Assembly: GCF_029028005.1 (NCBI RefSeq)
Contig: NZ_JAOTPO010000012.1
Location: 62,001-126,000, forward strand
Direction: 5' to 3'
Length of the DNA: 64,000 nucleotides
Origin: Alkalihalobacterium chitinilyticum
GTDB lineage: Bacteria; Bacillota; Bacilli; Bacillales; Bacillaceae_F
Of the stretch, positions 8,800-17,279 are shown piece by piece. The position numbers and the translations under genes are program-made. Under the pieces are notes generated by a model, which worked only from the letters and a program-made list of their open reading frames with translations, was not told where the DNA came from and did not search any database. How positions within the stretch are numbered: position 1 is the first letter of the stretch; each line of letters opens with the position of its first letter.

Positions 8800-9897
8800 T
8801 TAACGAATGCGTTCTTCTGTTTCAGGGTTAAAGAAGTGAACTTTGTTCATGTCAAATGCAAGGTCGATGTTTTGTTCGTTTTGAATATCTGTGCGAGAGT
8901 CAATACGTGCTATAACATCTTGGTTATCAATTTTAGTATATAATACTGTTTCTGCACCCGTTAATTCAGCTACTTCTACTTTTGCTGTTACTTTTGTTTC
9001 CGGTGAAGATTCGATGAAAAGCAGTTCATCATGGATATCTTCAGGGCGAACCCCTAGAATAATTTCTTTGTCAGCAAAGCCTTTTTCTTTTAATGTTTTT
9101 AATTTACCTTGAGGAATACGTACTGATACGTTGTTTAATTTGAAAAACTCGCCTTCAATACGTCCGTTTAGGAAGTTCATTGCCGGAGATCCAATAAATC
9201 CACCAACAAACACATTTTCAGGGTTATCATAAACATCTTTAGGTGTACCTACTTGCTGAATAATTCCATCTTTCATAATAACAATACGAGTAGCCATCGT
9301 CATTGCTTCTGTTTGATCGTGTGTAACGTAAATTGTAGTTGTTTGCAGACGGTGGTGAAGTTTTGTAATTTCAGCACGCATTTGTACACGAAGCTTGGCA
9401 TCTAAGTTAGATAATGGTTCGTCCATTAAGAAAACTTGTGGATCACGAACGATAGCTCGTCCAAGTGCAACACGTTGACGCTGACCACCTGACATCGCTT
9501 TCGGTTTGCGATCTAGCATTTCTTCTAAGCCAAGAATTTTAGCGGCTTCTTTTACACGACGATCAATTTCTTCTTTCTTGAACTTTCGAAGTTTTAGACC
9601 GAAAGCCATATTATCGTATACATTCATATGGGGATATAGCGCATAGTTTTGGAAAACCATTGCGATATCACGATCTTTTGGAGCAACATCATTCACACGC
9701 TTATCGCCAATGAAAAGATCACCTTTTGAGATATCTTCAAGTCCTGCAATCATTCGAAGAGTTGTTGATTTACCACAACCTGATGGTCCAACGAATACAA
9801 TAAATTCTTTATCTTTAATATCTAGGTTAAAGTCAGTAACTGCTGTTACATCACCATCGTAAATTTTATAAACATGATTTAATTTAATATCAGCCAT
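8800..9897 (-). CDS. msmX: Multi-sugar ABC transporter ATPase MsmX
   Basis: A 365-residue ATPase of the MsmX/UgpC family, the same length as B. subtilis MsmX, a shared energy subunit for several carbohydrate importers. Walker A is GPSGCGKST at about residues 37-45. The Q-loop MVFQNYALYPHM, signature MSGGQRQRV and Walker B VFLMDEPLSNLD follow, and a C-terminal TOBE-like regulatory domain spans about residues 240-365. It stands alone without permease or binding-protein genes, as is usual for this shared ATPase. A PucR-type regulator gene lies just upstream on the same strand, like yxkF next to msmX in B. subtilis. A sigma-A-type promoter overlapping an inverted repeat precedes it. Confidence 0.95.
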   Translation of the reverse strand: MADIKLNHVYKIYDGDVTAVTDFNLDIKDKEFIVFVGPSGCGKSTTLRMIAGLEDISKGDLFIGDKRVNDVAPKDRDIAMVFQNYALYPHMNVYDNMAFGLKLRKFKKEEIDRRVKEAAKILGLEEMLDRKPKAMSGGQRQRVALGRAIVRDPQVFLMDEPLSNLDAKLRVQMRAEITKLHHRLQTTTIYVTHDQTEAMTMATRIVIMKDGIIQQVGTPKDVYDNPENVFVGGFIGSPAMNFLNGRIEGEFFKLNNVSVRIPQGKLKTLKEKGFADKEIILGVRPEDIHDELLFIESSPETKVTAKVEVAELTGAETVLYTKIDNQDVIARIDSRTDIQNEQNIDLAFDMNKVHFFNPETEERIR

Positions 9898-9931
9898 TTT
9901 TCATTACCTCCAGATTGTTTTTCATAGTCTT

Positions 9932-9960
9932 ATTGTAATCCCTTACATTACAACTCACAA
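9932..9960 (-). promoter_or_regulatory. msmX promoter with overlapping inverted repeat
   Basis: Read on the minus strand, TTGTGA and TACAAT are separated by 17 bp. The perfect inverted repeat TTGTAAT-N7-ATTACAA (9933-9953) covers most of the spacer and the -10 element, so a repressor bound there would block polymerase. Confidence 0.55.
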
Positions 9961-10008
9961 TTGGCACCGTGAACAAAAAATAAACTCCCCCTTGTGCATA
10001 GTGCACTA

Positions 10009-10905
10009 TTAGAGAGTCTGGTAAATAATAAGGGCGATATAAACAGAAACGGCTTGGTCAAAATGTTTAATATCAATCCCTGTTTTTTCAATAAATTTAT
10101 CAATTCGATATTGTAAAGTGTTTCGATGCATAAATAACTCTTTGGCAGCAAGAGTCGTATTTAGATTGTTTTTAAAATACACTTGGATCGTCTTAATGAG
10201 CTCTTTATCTAGGTTTACTTCTTTAATTAATTGGCTCGATATCTTTTGAAGTGCTTCAAGCGGCACATGTTCTAGAAGTAAATAAGGAGTTGCTTGGTGA
10301 AAATAAGTAACGTGCTGTGAGGTAGAAAGATTTTTCATTACGGCGAAACACTTTTCTTCCCAACCGTATTGCTGGCGTGCTGTTGTAACCTTTGATAATT
10401 TAGCTCCTACAAAAAAGTGAACATTTATAAAGAAATCAGAAGTTAAGGCAGCGCTTAGCTCTTCAAAATCATCCGTTTCGATCGGTAAATCATTAAAGAA
10501 TTCAACAATCAGTCCTTCTTGATTGCTTTTCCAGATAATTATGATTTGGTGATCAGAAAAACTATGTAAAAAAATATCATTGAGCTCACTGGTGTTTTCA
10601 ATTTCATGACTTGTAGAAAAGTGAATAAATCGAAAGTAGTCTTTATCAAATTGCGGTTCATTTTCATTGGCATGTGTTAAATAATTCAGCCATTGTTGTT
10701 CTCTTTCATTTAATTGAACCGGTTGGATCTCCGTTTCCTCTAGAATAATATCCAATAAAGAAATATCTTGATCATCAACTGAAGCTGTATCAATTCCAAA
10801 CACTTCTCCTGCGGGAGTTGTATACCACTTTATCGTGTTCGGTAACGACGATTGATATTTTAAGTAAAAAGAAGTCCCAAAACGACGTTCAAGTTCGTTA
10901 ATCAT
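10009..10905 (-). CDS. yxkF: PucR/CdaR-type transcriptional regulator
   Basis: A 298-residue protein with a C-terminal PucR-type helix-turn-helix: the segment LNTTLAAKELFMHRNTLQYR, about residues 250-270, is the characteristic DNA-binding block of sugar-diacid and purine regulators. The N-terminal part is poorly conserved and has no recognisable cofactor motif. The start is ATG 10905 after aaggagaaac. It is followed on the same strand by msmX, 111 bp downstream, a pairing that resembles yxkF-msmX in B. subtilis, so regulation of carbohydrate uptake is plausible. The ligand is unknown. Confidence 0.8.
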   Translation of the reverse strand: MINELERRFGTSFYLKYQSSLPNTIKWYTTPAGEVFGIDTASVDDQDISLLDIILEETEIQPVQLNEREQQWLNYLTHANENEPQFDKDYFRFIHFSTSHEIENTSELNDIFLHSFSDHQIIIIWKSNQEGLIVEFFNDLPIETDDFEELSAALTSDFFINVHFFVGAKLSKVTTARQQYGWEEKCFAVMKNLSTSQHVTYFHQATPYLLLEHVPLEALQKISSQLIKEVNLDKELIKTIQVYFKNNLNTTLAAKELFMHRNTLQYRIDKFIEKTGIDIKHFDQAVSVYIALIIYQTL

Positions 10906-10979
10906 ATGTTTCTCCTTATAAGTTCTTATGGTTTGTGGACGATTAGGAGGTCTTTTATTGCCTCATTCAATATTATATC

Positions 10980-11005
10980 AAAAAAAGAAAGGGCAATCGC
11001 CCCTT
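10980..11005 (-). terminator. Terminator after the small acidic protein gene
   Basis: The stem 10988-10994 with 10999-11005 (tetraloop) is followed, in minus-strand direction, by a run of seven T. It touches the stop codon of the gene ending at 11006. Confidence 0.75.
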
Positions 11006-11206
11006 CTATTTTCGTTCGTCTTCAGGCTGGTTTGGCGGTTCCTCTTCAACTAGGTCTCGTGCTTCTTCTATTATACCTGAGTTATTTTCGTAGCTGACCG
11101 TTCCGCCTCCGAGTCCTTCGTTTATCATTCGATCCACATCCATAAAGAAATTTGCCCGATCTTCATTAGCATTTTCAAATTTATCTTTATTTTGATCTTT
11201 TTCCAA
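11006..11206 (-). CDS. Small acidic protein of unknown function
   Basis: A 66-residue, strongly acidic, hydrophilic protein with a short glycine-rich patch, MINEGLGGGTVS, in the middle and a proline/glutamate-rich C-terminus (EEEPPNQPEDERK). The start is taken as TTG 11206 because the sequence aaaggaggg lies 7-9 bases before it; the longer frame starting at 11248 has no ribosome binding site and runs through that signal. It lies between yheE and the PucR-type regulator with its own terminator. Small proteins of this composition are common among sporulation genes of Bacillus, but I cannot name the family. Confidence 0.65.
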   Translation of the reverse strand: MEKDQNKDKFENANEDRANFFMDVDRMINEGLGGGTVSYENNSGIIEEARDLVEEEPPNQPEDERK

Positions 11207-11289
11207 TGTAAATCCCTCCTTTCCCATTAACTTTTGACATTTGTTCAATGGTTATTCATTCTTCAACAGCTTAAAGTAATAATCAAAAA

Positions 11290-11378
11290 AAGACTAACTC
11301 ATGACAGTAAGGCAAGGTGTGTAGGTTGGCACCTGGATAGTGCCAAATTCCTTAAATGCTTTACATATGAGTTAGTCT
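11290..11378 (-). terminator. Large nested terminator of yheE
   Basis: In minus-strand direction a 12-bp stem (11367-11378 with 11291-11302) is followed by seven T. The 64-nt loop holds a second hairpin, ttggca/tgccaa (11326-11331 with 11341-11346), and further partial pairing between gtaagg and ccttaa. Confidence 0.75.
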
Positions 11379-11393
11379 ATATTCGTAATGGTT

Positions 11394-11609
11394 TTAATGT
11401 TCTTCATACACATGATAGAGGAAAAGGTCATGAACTCGGGGTTCTAACTGCTTTCTTTCTTCCTCTTTTGGCGCTGGGTCTGACCAGCTAATCGAACCAT
11501 CTTTATAATATACGCCAAGAAAATATTCTCCTTTATAGAAAAAAGAAAACTCCCACTCTTGACGGACAAGGTTGTTACGAAGTTCTTTCCATTGAAAGTG
11601 TGAAATCAT
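11394..11609 (-). CDS. yheE: YheE family protein
   Basis: A 71-residue protein resembling B. subtilis YheE (DUF5342): it begins MISHFQWKELR, has the core WEFSFFYKGEYFLGVYYKDG, and ends in the conserved HDLFLYHVYEE. The function is unknown. ATG 11609 is preferred over the frame's upstream start at 11636 because aaaggggaagaa precedes it. Its position next to yheD, yheB and yheA agrees with the B. subtilis cluster, where neighbouring genes act in spore coat or morphogenesis. Confidence 0.8.
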   Translation of the reverse strand: MISHFQWKELRNNLVRQEWEFSFFYKGEYFLGVYYKDGSISWSDPAPKEEERKQLEPRVHDLFLYHVYEEH

Positions 11610-11698
11610 TGGCTTCTTCCCCTTTCTTTTCTGCACACAATCTTCATTTTAGCGCATCGAAAAAAAGAAAGCTAGGATAAGCCGTCTGAAACGAACGA

Positions 11699-13084
11699 TT
11701 AGGTAATCAACTGATTAATAAATTGATGAGGGGATTCAAAGGCTCTCTTACTCAGATAAATGGCATACTCTAGAGGAAGTTCTCTAGAAATAATATCTTC
11801 TCTTTTAAGCTTGCCTTGTTCAAAAATCAATCGTCCTGGCTTTGAGTTTGCTTCAAACAGCCAAACATCCCCGTTCTCATCAATTCCTAAATCGAAGCCA
11901 ATCTCACCAATGCACCCCTCTAATTGATGATCAAGTGCGTGACTTAATGTGAGCGCAGCCCGTTTCAGTTGACTCACTCTTTTCTTTGAAAGAAGTCCAT
12001 CATGGACAAGGTCATCTACTGAGATCACTTCGCCTCCACGGTGAATGTGTGTCGTTACACTTTGCCAACCAGCCTTCTTTGCAGCGATCGCAGTAATCTC
12101 CCAGCGGCCGTCTATGTTTTTATTTGTATGAATCCGAAAGTCCATCGGTTGTTTACCGAGCTTTAATAGATGGATTCCCTGCTGGACAATGACATCCTCT
12201 AATCCATCGGGATATTCATGTTGTAGAAGGCGTGTTAAGCTAGAGTATCTTCGTAAGCGTATTTGATCTTCATCATGGTAACGACAGTAAAAATAAGGTT
12301 CTTCCGGAAGCTTAATGATTTGTTTGATTTGTTCACCGTGACTGCCTTCAATTGGCTTAAGATACAAATGCTTATACTTACTTAGTAATGCTTTAAGCTC
12401 ATGAGAACTTGGTTTAACTAAGCTTTCAGGTAAAAAGGGTAGAACCGTGTCATCCTTAGATAATCTTTCATGAATTTCCTGCTTATTAAAAAAGTTCGGG
12501 TTAAAATACGGAATCGCATATTCTGTTTCAAATTTCTTTTTTGTCGATTGGATCGTTTCTAAATTTTCAGTTCGCCGGTTAGGGATACGATTATAAATAA
12601 CATTTGGAAATGGAACCGTTAATAAAGTCCAAGATCCATCGTTTAAGAAGTACCCGTTAATCTCTCCATTTTCCCAATCGATAAGGTGGTGACCGAATAC
12701 AAAATAAAAGCCGCCTATGTCCTCTTGGGATTGCAATATTTTTGCATACTGTGACGTTCTCTGGCCCAATGGAAACTGTTTAGAAGACGTAAATCCGGCT
12801 GTGAAAATTCCAACAAGAGGTCCCATTAGTAAGCACCCATTTTGATAAAAAAGATGAATAGACGTTTCAAATGGCAGCTTTAACTGTTCCCAAAGAGAGT
12901 CTGAAAGATAGACTGATTGATCACATTCGTTATTTTCTGTAACTCGACAACGGACGGTTTTGCTTCCAAATGACAATTCAATTGAAGTGTTCGCAACTAA
13001 CGAATGTTGTTGGAGATAGGAAGCTGGCAGCTGAATGGCAGACTCTTCATCGAACCTTCTATTTAATTGAAAAGTTTGTTTCAT
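11699..13084 (-). CDS. yheD: YheC/YheD family endospore coat-associated protein
   Basis: A 461-residue protein with an N-terminal domain of about 200 residues and a C-terminal ATP-grasp-like domain (KHLYLKPIEGSHGEQI as phosphate-binding region, ending in EIGFDLGIDENGDVWLFEAN as metal-binding region). In B. subtilis YheC and YheD are mother-cell proteins that associate with the spore coat; a peptide-ligase-like reaction is suspected from the fold but not known to me. ATG 13084 follows ggagagctcc; the longer frame from 13117 lacks a binding site. The length is closer to YheD than to YheC. It is divergent from yheB. Confidence 0.85.
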   Translation of the reverse strand: MKQTFQLNRRFDEESAIQLPASYLQQHSLVANTSIELSFGSKTVRCRVTENNECDQSVYLSDSLWEQLKLPFETSIHLFYQNGCLLMGPLVGIFTAGFTSSKQFPLGQRTSQYAKILQSQEDIGGFYFVFGHHLIDWENGEINGYFLNDGSWTLLTVPFPNVIYNRIPNRRTENLETIQSTKKKFETEYAIPYFNPNFFNKQEIHERLSKDDTVLPFLPESLVKPSSHELKALLSKYKHLYLKPIEGSHGEQIKQIIKLPEEPYFYCRYHDEDQIRLRRYSSLTRLLQHEYPDGLEDVIVQQGIHLLKLGKQPMDFRIHTNKNIDGRWEITAIAAKKAGWQSVTTHIHRGGEVISVDDLVHDGLLSKKRVSQLKRAALTLSHALDHQLEGCIGEIGFDLGIDENGDVWLFEANSKPGRLIFEQGKLKREDIISRELPLEYAIYLSKRAFESPHQFINQLIT

Positions 13085-13298
13085 TAGGAGCTCTCCTTCA
13101 TTAATAAGATTTATCACATGATGGACATTTCACATGATCAAAATAAGATGTAGCCATTTCTTTTTTATCCATTTTTCGATATGATGGATAATAGTGTCAG
13201 TTTTAAATCCAATTTTATATAGGCATTTGCTGATAGCGTATAGTATGTTTTTAATCAAAATTTCGTGAATAGTTGAGTTTTAGGGGGCAAGTGGTAAC

Positions 13299-14435
13299 GT
13301 GAAGGAAGTAATAATTATTCTTATGATGATCGTTATTGGAGCAACCATTGGAGGAGTAACGAACTCTTTAGCTATAAAGATGTTATTTAGACCTTATAAT
13401 CCAATCTATATAGGTAAAAAACGAGTACCGTTCACACCAGGGTTAATTCCGAAAAGAAGAGATGAGTTAGCTGAGCAACTAGGTAAAATGGTTGTACAAC
13501 ACCTTTTGACGACTGAAGGACTGCAAAGAAAGTTACTGGATGAAAAGTTTACAAATGAAATGAAGTTATGGGCGCAAGGAGAAGCTAGAGCTATCCTAGA
13601 AAGTGATATGACATTAGCAGCTTTATTTAATGAACGATTTGGTGTAGAAAATGTTAGGGGTACGATTGAAGATAAAACCGAACAATGGATACGAGATGGA
13701 TTTGAGACGTTCCGGATGCAAAATGGCTCCCGTCCTATTTCTGAAGTGTTGCCATCTAACCTAACACAGAAGTTAGATAATGCAATTCCCGATTTCACTC
13801 AATTTATCTTATCAAGAGCGAAAGATTATTTTGAAAGTGAAGAAGGAAAAGATCGTCTCAGTGATATGATTGATCGATTCTTAATGGGCAAAGGAACCCT
13901 GGGGAATATGGTGTCGATGTTCTTGGGGAATGACAGGCTAGTCGATAAAGTCCAACCTGAGATTATTAAGTTTTTGGATGATGCGAGTGCTGAGAAGATG
14001 ATCGAGTCAGTGTTAAAAAAAGAGTGGAATAAACTAAAAGAAAAGCCCCTTTCGTACTACTTAAATAAAGTAGATAAAGAAGAAGTCATTTCTCTAATTA
14101 AGAAAACGATTATCAACAGAGTTCCTGTATATGAATGGATTGACCAACCATTGAATGATTGGACAAAGCCATATATGGAAACAATAGTTTCTGACTGGGT
14201 ACCTAAAGGTGTCGATTTAATAGGACAAGCACTGGTCTCTCGTCTAGACCGTCTAATGAAAAAACTGAACTTAGAAGAGGTTGTTAAAGGTCAAGTTCAA
14301 GGATTTGCTGTCGAACGTCTAGAAGAGATGGTACTTTCGATCTCTAGGCGAGAATTTAAAATGATCACCTATCTTGGGGGATTACTTGGCGGAATGATTG
14401 GATTAATTCAAGGTATAATTGTTATTTTTCTTTAG
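13299..14435 (+). CDS. yheB: DUF445 family membrane protein YheB
   Basis: A 378-residue DUF445 protein. The N-terminal transmembrane segment leads into the family signature GGVTNSLAIKMLFRPYNP, followed by the conserved VPFTPGLIPKRRDELAEQLG. A long soluble helical middle follows, with a second hydrophobic segment at the C-terminus (YLGGLLGGMIGLIQGIIVIF). This gives a protein anchored at both ends. The start is GTG 13299 with gggggcaagtgg upstream. It is followed 86 bp later by yheA, as in B. subtilis. The function is not established. Confidence 0.9.
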   Translation: MKEVIIILMMIVIGATIGGVTNSLAIKMLFRPYNPIYIGKKRVPFTPGLIPKRRDELAEQLGKMVVQHLLTTEGLQRKLLDEKFTNEMKLWAQGEARAILESDMTLAALFNERFGVENVRGTIEDKTEQWIRDGFETFRMQNGSRPISEVLPSNLTQKLDNAIPDFTQFILSRAKDYFESEEGKDRLSDMIDRFLMGKGTLGNMVSMFLGNDRLVDKVQPEIIKFLDDASAEKMIESVLKKEWNKLKEKPLSYYLNKVDKEEVISLIKKTIINRVPVYEWIDQPLNDWTKPYMETIVSDWVPKGVDLIGQALVSRLDRLMKKLNLEEVVKGQVQGFAVERLEEMVLSISRREFKMITYLGGLLGGMIGLIQGIIVIFL

Positions 14436-14521
14436 GTTTTATAAAAAAATCGACATGAGAGATGAAATTAAACTCATATTATGTTAGAGTCGGTGAAGAC
14501 CACTTTGAAGGAGGAATCGTT

Positions 14522-14875
14522 ATGTCAAATATTTATGATATAGCTAATGAACTTGGAAGATCAATTAAGGAAAGTGACGAGTTTAAGTTACTAAAACAGT
14601 TACATGAGGAAATTGAAAAAGATCCGGCTGCGAACCAAATGCTTGAAAACTTCCGTAGAATGCAAATGGAATTACAACAAAAGCAAATGCAAGGAATGCA
14701 AATTACAGAAGAAGAAGCACAAAAAGCGCAACAACTATTTGAGTTAGTTCAGCAGCAACCAATCATTTCTAAAATGATGGAAGCAGAACAGCGTTTAAGT
14801 GTTATTATTACAGACATTAACCGTATTATCACTGAACCATTAGAAGAATTATACGGCAACCCTGAACAACAATAA
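14522..14875 (+). CDS. yheA: YlbF/YmcA family protein YheA
   Basis: A 117-residue, nearly all-helical protein of the YlbF/YmcA family and the same length as B. subtilis YheA. Helices with heptad-like glutamine and leucine repeats (MQMELQQKQMQGMQITEEEA) suggest a coiled-coil dimer. The relatives YlbF and YmcA form the Y-complex affecting RNase Y-dependent mRNA processing; a role for YheA there is only suggested by homology. ATG 14522 follows aaggaggaatc, whereas the longer frame from 14462 lacks a binding site. Confidence 0.9.
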   Translation: MSNIYDIANELGRSIKESDEFKLLKQLHEEIEKDPAANQMLENFRRMQMELQQKQMQGMQITEEEAQKAQQLFELVQQQPIISKMMEAEQRLSVIITDINRIITEPLEELYGNPEQQ

Positions 14876-15068
14876 GCTTTACAGGGTATGAGTTCAAAAA
14901 AGAGGATTAGAAAACAAGACTTAGCGCCTAATACTGCCAAAGTAAATGTCTTTTCTTATACTTTAATTGAACTAAAATTAAAAATGTTCTATTCAAGCCC
15001 CCGTTTTCATAGTCTTTACTATAACGTACGTCACGTTCGTAGTAGAAACAATGAGAAGGGGGATTTTT

Positions 15069-15911
15069 GTGGCTTATCGTCTATTAGCTCTAAATATTGA
15101 TGGCGTTCTATTACGCTCAAACGCTCGCCTTAGTAGACAAACTAAAGATGCAATTGAATATGTAAAAAATAAAGGTGTATATATTACACTAGCGACCGAC
15201 CGACCGTTTCCAGCTGCTAAGAGGGTTGCTAAAGCTTTAAAGCTAGATACGTGTTTAATTACACACGACGGTGCATACTTAGCTTCAGAATTAGATGAGC
15301 CTATATTTGAAAGACGTATTCATGAGGATAAAGTTTTTCAGATCGGTGAAATTCTAGAAAATTATACTTGTCATATTCGACTTCTCCATGAAAAATATGG
15401 GATCGGAAATAAGCTCAAAAGCAAAAGTCAACTCTTGGCCAAGATGACGATAGGAATTGGTGACCCATTATTTTATCCGGTAACATTTGTTGACTCTATC
15501 TGTGATTATATATTAGATAATCCGGTTGCCCCTCCCAAAATCCAAGTCCAGTTTTTAGATAAAGAGCAGCAGTTAGAAGCAATGGAAGAAATTGAAAAAC
15601 AAGTTTCTAACATAAACATCATTGAAGGAAAACAAGGACGGATCAGCATTGTGCCTGAAGGTGTTTCTAAAGTTAGAGGCTTACAACGTTTAGGGCGCGA
15701 GCTTGATATTGGTCTAGATGAAATGGTAGCGATTGGCTCTTCTGAAGAAGATTTGGATTTAATTACTCAAGTAGGCTTAGGAGTGGCAATGGGGAACTCA
15801 CCTAAAGCGGTCCAACAACAAGCCGATTGGGTGACGCGCTCTAACGACATGCATGGAGTAGCGTACATGGTACGCGAAGTTTTTCGTAAACAATTGAAAA
15901 TTGAAAAATAA
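15069..15911 (+). CDS. yhaX: HAD superfamily (Cof-type) hydrolase YhaX
   Basis: A 280-residue Cof-subfamily HAD phosphatase. Motif I is altered: the sequence reads LLALNIDGVLLRSNARL, so the usual first nucleophilic aspartate of DxDG is asparagine. This matches my memory of YhaX in B. subtilis, which also reads NIDG, and suggests weak or lost phosphatase activity. Motif IV lies in MVAIGSSEEDLDLI, and the tail GVAMGNSPKAVQQQADWVT is typical of Cof proteins. GTG 15069 is favoured because agaaggggga lies just upstream; an ATG at 15051 lies before that site. Terminated by a 19-bp hairpin. Confidence 0.88.
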   Translation: MAYRLLALNIDGVLLRSNARLSRQTKDAIEYVKNKGVYITLATDRPFPAAKRVAKALKLDTCLITHDGAYLASELDEPIFERRIHEDKVFQIGEILENYTCHIRLLHEKYGIGNKLKSKSQLLAKMTIGIGDPLFYPVTFVDSICDYILDNPVAPPKIQVQFLDKEQQLEAMEEIEKQVSNINIIEGKQGRISIVPEGVSKVRGLQRLGRELDIGLDEMVAIGSSEEDLDLITQVGLGVAMGNSPKAVQQQADWVTRSNDMHGVAYMVREVFRKQLKIEK

Positions 15912-15954
15912 TACACAAATAAGGAGACTGCAATTCAGTCTCCTTATTTGTGTA
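15912..15954. terminator. 19-bp hairpin between yhaX and yhzD
   Basis: A perfect 19-bp stem (15912-15930 with 15936-15954, 5-nt loop) lies between convergent genes. The T-rich side is on the minus strand (ttattttt), so it is best for yhzD but probably serves both. Confidence 0.8.
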
Positions 15955-15974
15955 ATCAGACGCACCGTTATTCT

Positions 15975-16003
15975 GTTGTCTAGCTCCAGGTACCATCGGC
16001 TCG
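15975..16003 (+). repeat. Family A dispersed repeat, left-end fragment
   Basis: The segment tctagctccagg...ccatcggctcg matches the first 29 bases of the longer copy at 18600-18726 with one change. It breaks off four bases before the yhzD stop codon (16007). Only the left end is present. Confidence 0.7.
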
Positions 16004-16006
16004 TTT

Positions 16007-16189
16007 CTATCGATGGAATAAGAGAATTTTTCCTGCTCTTGTTAGGCGGTGAGCGTACTGACTGTAGTTTGTTTCTGCTAGTTTTTGCTCACCCATTTTT
16101 TTTGCTTCTTCATCATTTGCAGCTTGAATCGTTTCGTTTAACAACTGTTCACCAGATTGGTCAAATACAGTTAAATAGTAATCTGCCAT
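16007..16189 (-). CDS. yhzD: YhzD-like protein
   Basis: A 60-residue protein that starts MADYYLTVFDQSGEQLL and ends HRLTRAGKILLFHR, the two conserved ends of the YhzD family of Bacillaceae. The function is unknown. The start is ATG 16189 after gaggtgg. It is monocistronic, convergent with yhaX, and its 3' end abuts a fragment of the family A repeat. Confidence 0.8.
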   Translation of the reverse strand: MADYYLTVFDQSGEQLLNETIQAANDEEAKKMGEQKLAETNYSQYAHRLTRAGKILLFHR

Positions 16190-16292
16190 TGCGTATCCAC
16201 CTCTAATATTTGTTAGACTTGTAATAATATTTTAAATTCAATCGCTTACATATTCAAGTGTAACATATTTTGAAATAATATAGCTTTTTAGT

Positions 16293-16307
16293 GGTTGTTC
16301 AAAAGTA
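16293..16307 (-). repeat. Possible solo end of family B repeat
   Basis: Read on the minus strand, acttttgaacaacc resembles the right end of the family B elements at 29735-29781 and 39744-39897 with one T missing. The match is short, so chance is possible. Confidence 0.35.
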
Positions 16308-16379
16308 TTTTAATATTTTGTGAAACATAATCCTAGTTCAACCGTATATAAAAGATAACAAGAGTTTTGGAGGTTTAAA

Positions 16380-17279
16380 ATGAGTTTATTAATAGAGGAT
16401 CTAACAAAAAAGTTTGGTAAAACAACCGCAGTCAATCATTTAAATTTGAAGATTGAGAAAGGTCAAATGTTTGGGATGTTAGGTGCAAATGGTGCAGGAA
16501 AGACGACAACCTTTCGAATGATTTTAAATCTACTAGAACCAACAGAAGGAAAGATTTCATGGAATAATGAGAAAATTAATTACAAGTCAAGTCAAATCAT
16601 AGGATACTTACCAGAAGAAAGAGGATTGTATCCAAAACTGAAAGTATCCGAGCAATTAATTTATTTAGGAAGACTAAGAGGTATGGGAAAAGCTACTATT
16701 TTAAAAGAGATGAATCAGTGGCTTGAACGGTTTAAAGTTCCTGAATACAAGGATAAAAAAGTAGAAGAGTTGTCGAAAGGTAATCAGCAAAAAATTCAAT
16801 TTATTGCCTCGGTTATTCATCGGCCGGAGTTACTCATCTTAGATGAACCTTTTAGTGGTCTTGACCCTGTAAATGTTGAGCTATTAAAAGAGGCAGTAAT
16901 TGACCTTAATAAATCAGGAACGACGATCGTATTTTCCAGTCATAGAATGGAGCATGTAGAAGAACTGTGTGAACACTTAGTAATATTACATAATGGTTCG
17001 CCTGTTGTAAAAGGAAATATTCGAGATGTTAAACGGTCTTTTGGAAAAATGAATGTCGTCATCCGGGCCGATTTCTCACTCGAATTTCTTGATCAGTTAG
17101 AAGGTGTCCAAAAGGTTAAACATACGAAAGAAGGGGCTTTAGTTCAAATAGATGCTGAAGAAACAGCACATAAGTTATTTCAATTATTAGCAACAAAAGG
17201 GTTCGTTCGAAAGTTTGAGATAGAAGACCCATCGTTACATGACATTTTCATAGAAAAGGTGGGTGCTCAGTATGAATAA
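16380..17279 (+). CDS. yhaQ: ABC transporter ATPase YhaQ (NatA-like)
   Basis: A 299-residue ABC ATPase of the NatA/DrrA-like export group. Walker A is GANGAGKTT at about residues 37-45. The signature is a variant, ELSKGNQQKIQF, and Walker B is LLILDEPFSGLDP. The C-terminal extension of about 80 residues is typical of these ATPases. The start is ATG 16380 after ttggagg. The last codons overlap the yhaP start by 8 bases, so the two are translationally coupled and form one export complex. The substrate is unknown; the NatAB relative exports sodium. Confidence 0.9.
   Translation: MSLLIEDLTKKFGKTTAVNHLNLKIEKGQMFGMLGANGAGKTTTFRMILNLLEPTEGKISWNNEKINYKSSQIIGYLPEERGLYPKLKVSEQLIYLGRLRGMGKATILKEMNQWLERFKVPEYKDKKVEELSKGNQQKIQFIASVIHRPELLILDEPFSGLDPVNVELLKEAVIDLNKSGTTIVFSSHRMEHVEELCEHLVILHNGSPVVKGNIRDVKRSFGKMNVVIRADFSLEFLDQLEGVQKVKHTKEGALVQIDAEETAHKLFQLLATKGFVRKFEIEDPSLHDIFIEKVGAQYE

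Noticed and set aside
11234-11491. Open frame on the plus strand across the yheE terminator
   Set aside because: It runs through the hairpin and overlaps yheE antisense; no ribosome binding site.
14888-15100. Open frame of 70 codons after yheA, plus strand
   Set aside because: There is no convincing ribosome binding site, it overlaps the yhaX start in another frame, and its composition does not look like a protein family.
15069-15911. Frameshift or pseudogene in yhaX because of the missing motif I aspartate
   Set aside because: The frame is intact to the expected end and the rest of the protein is well conserved, so the change is a substitution, not decay.
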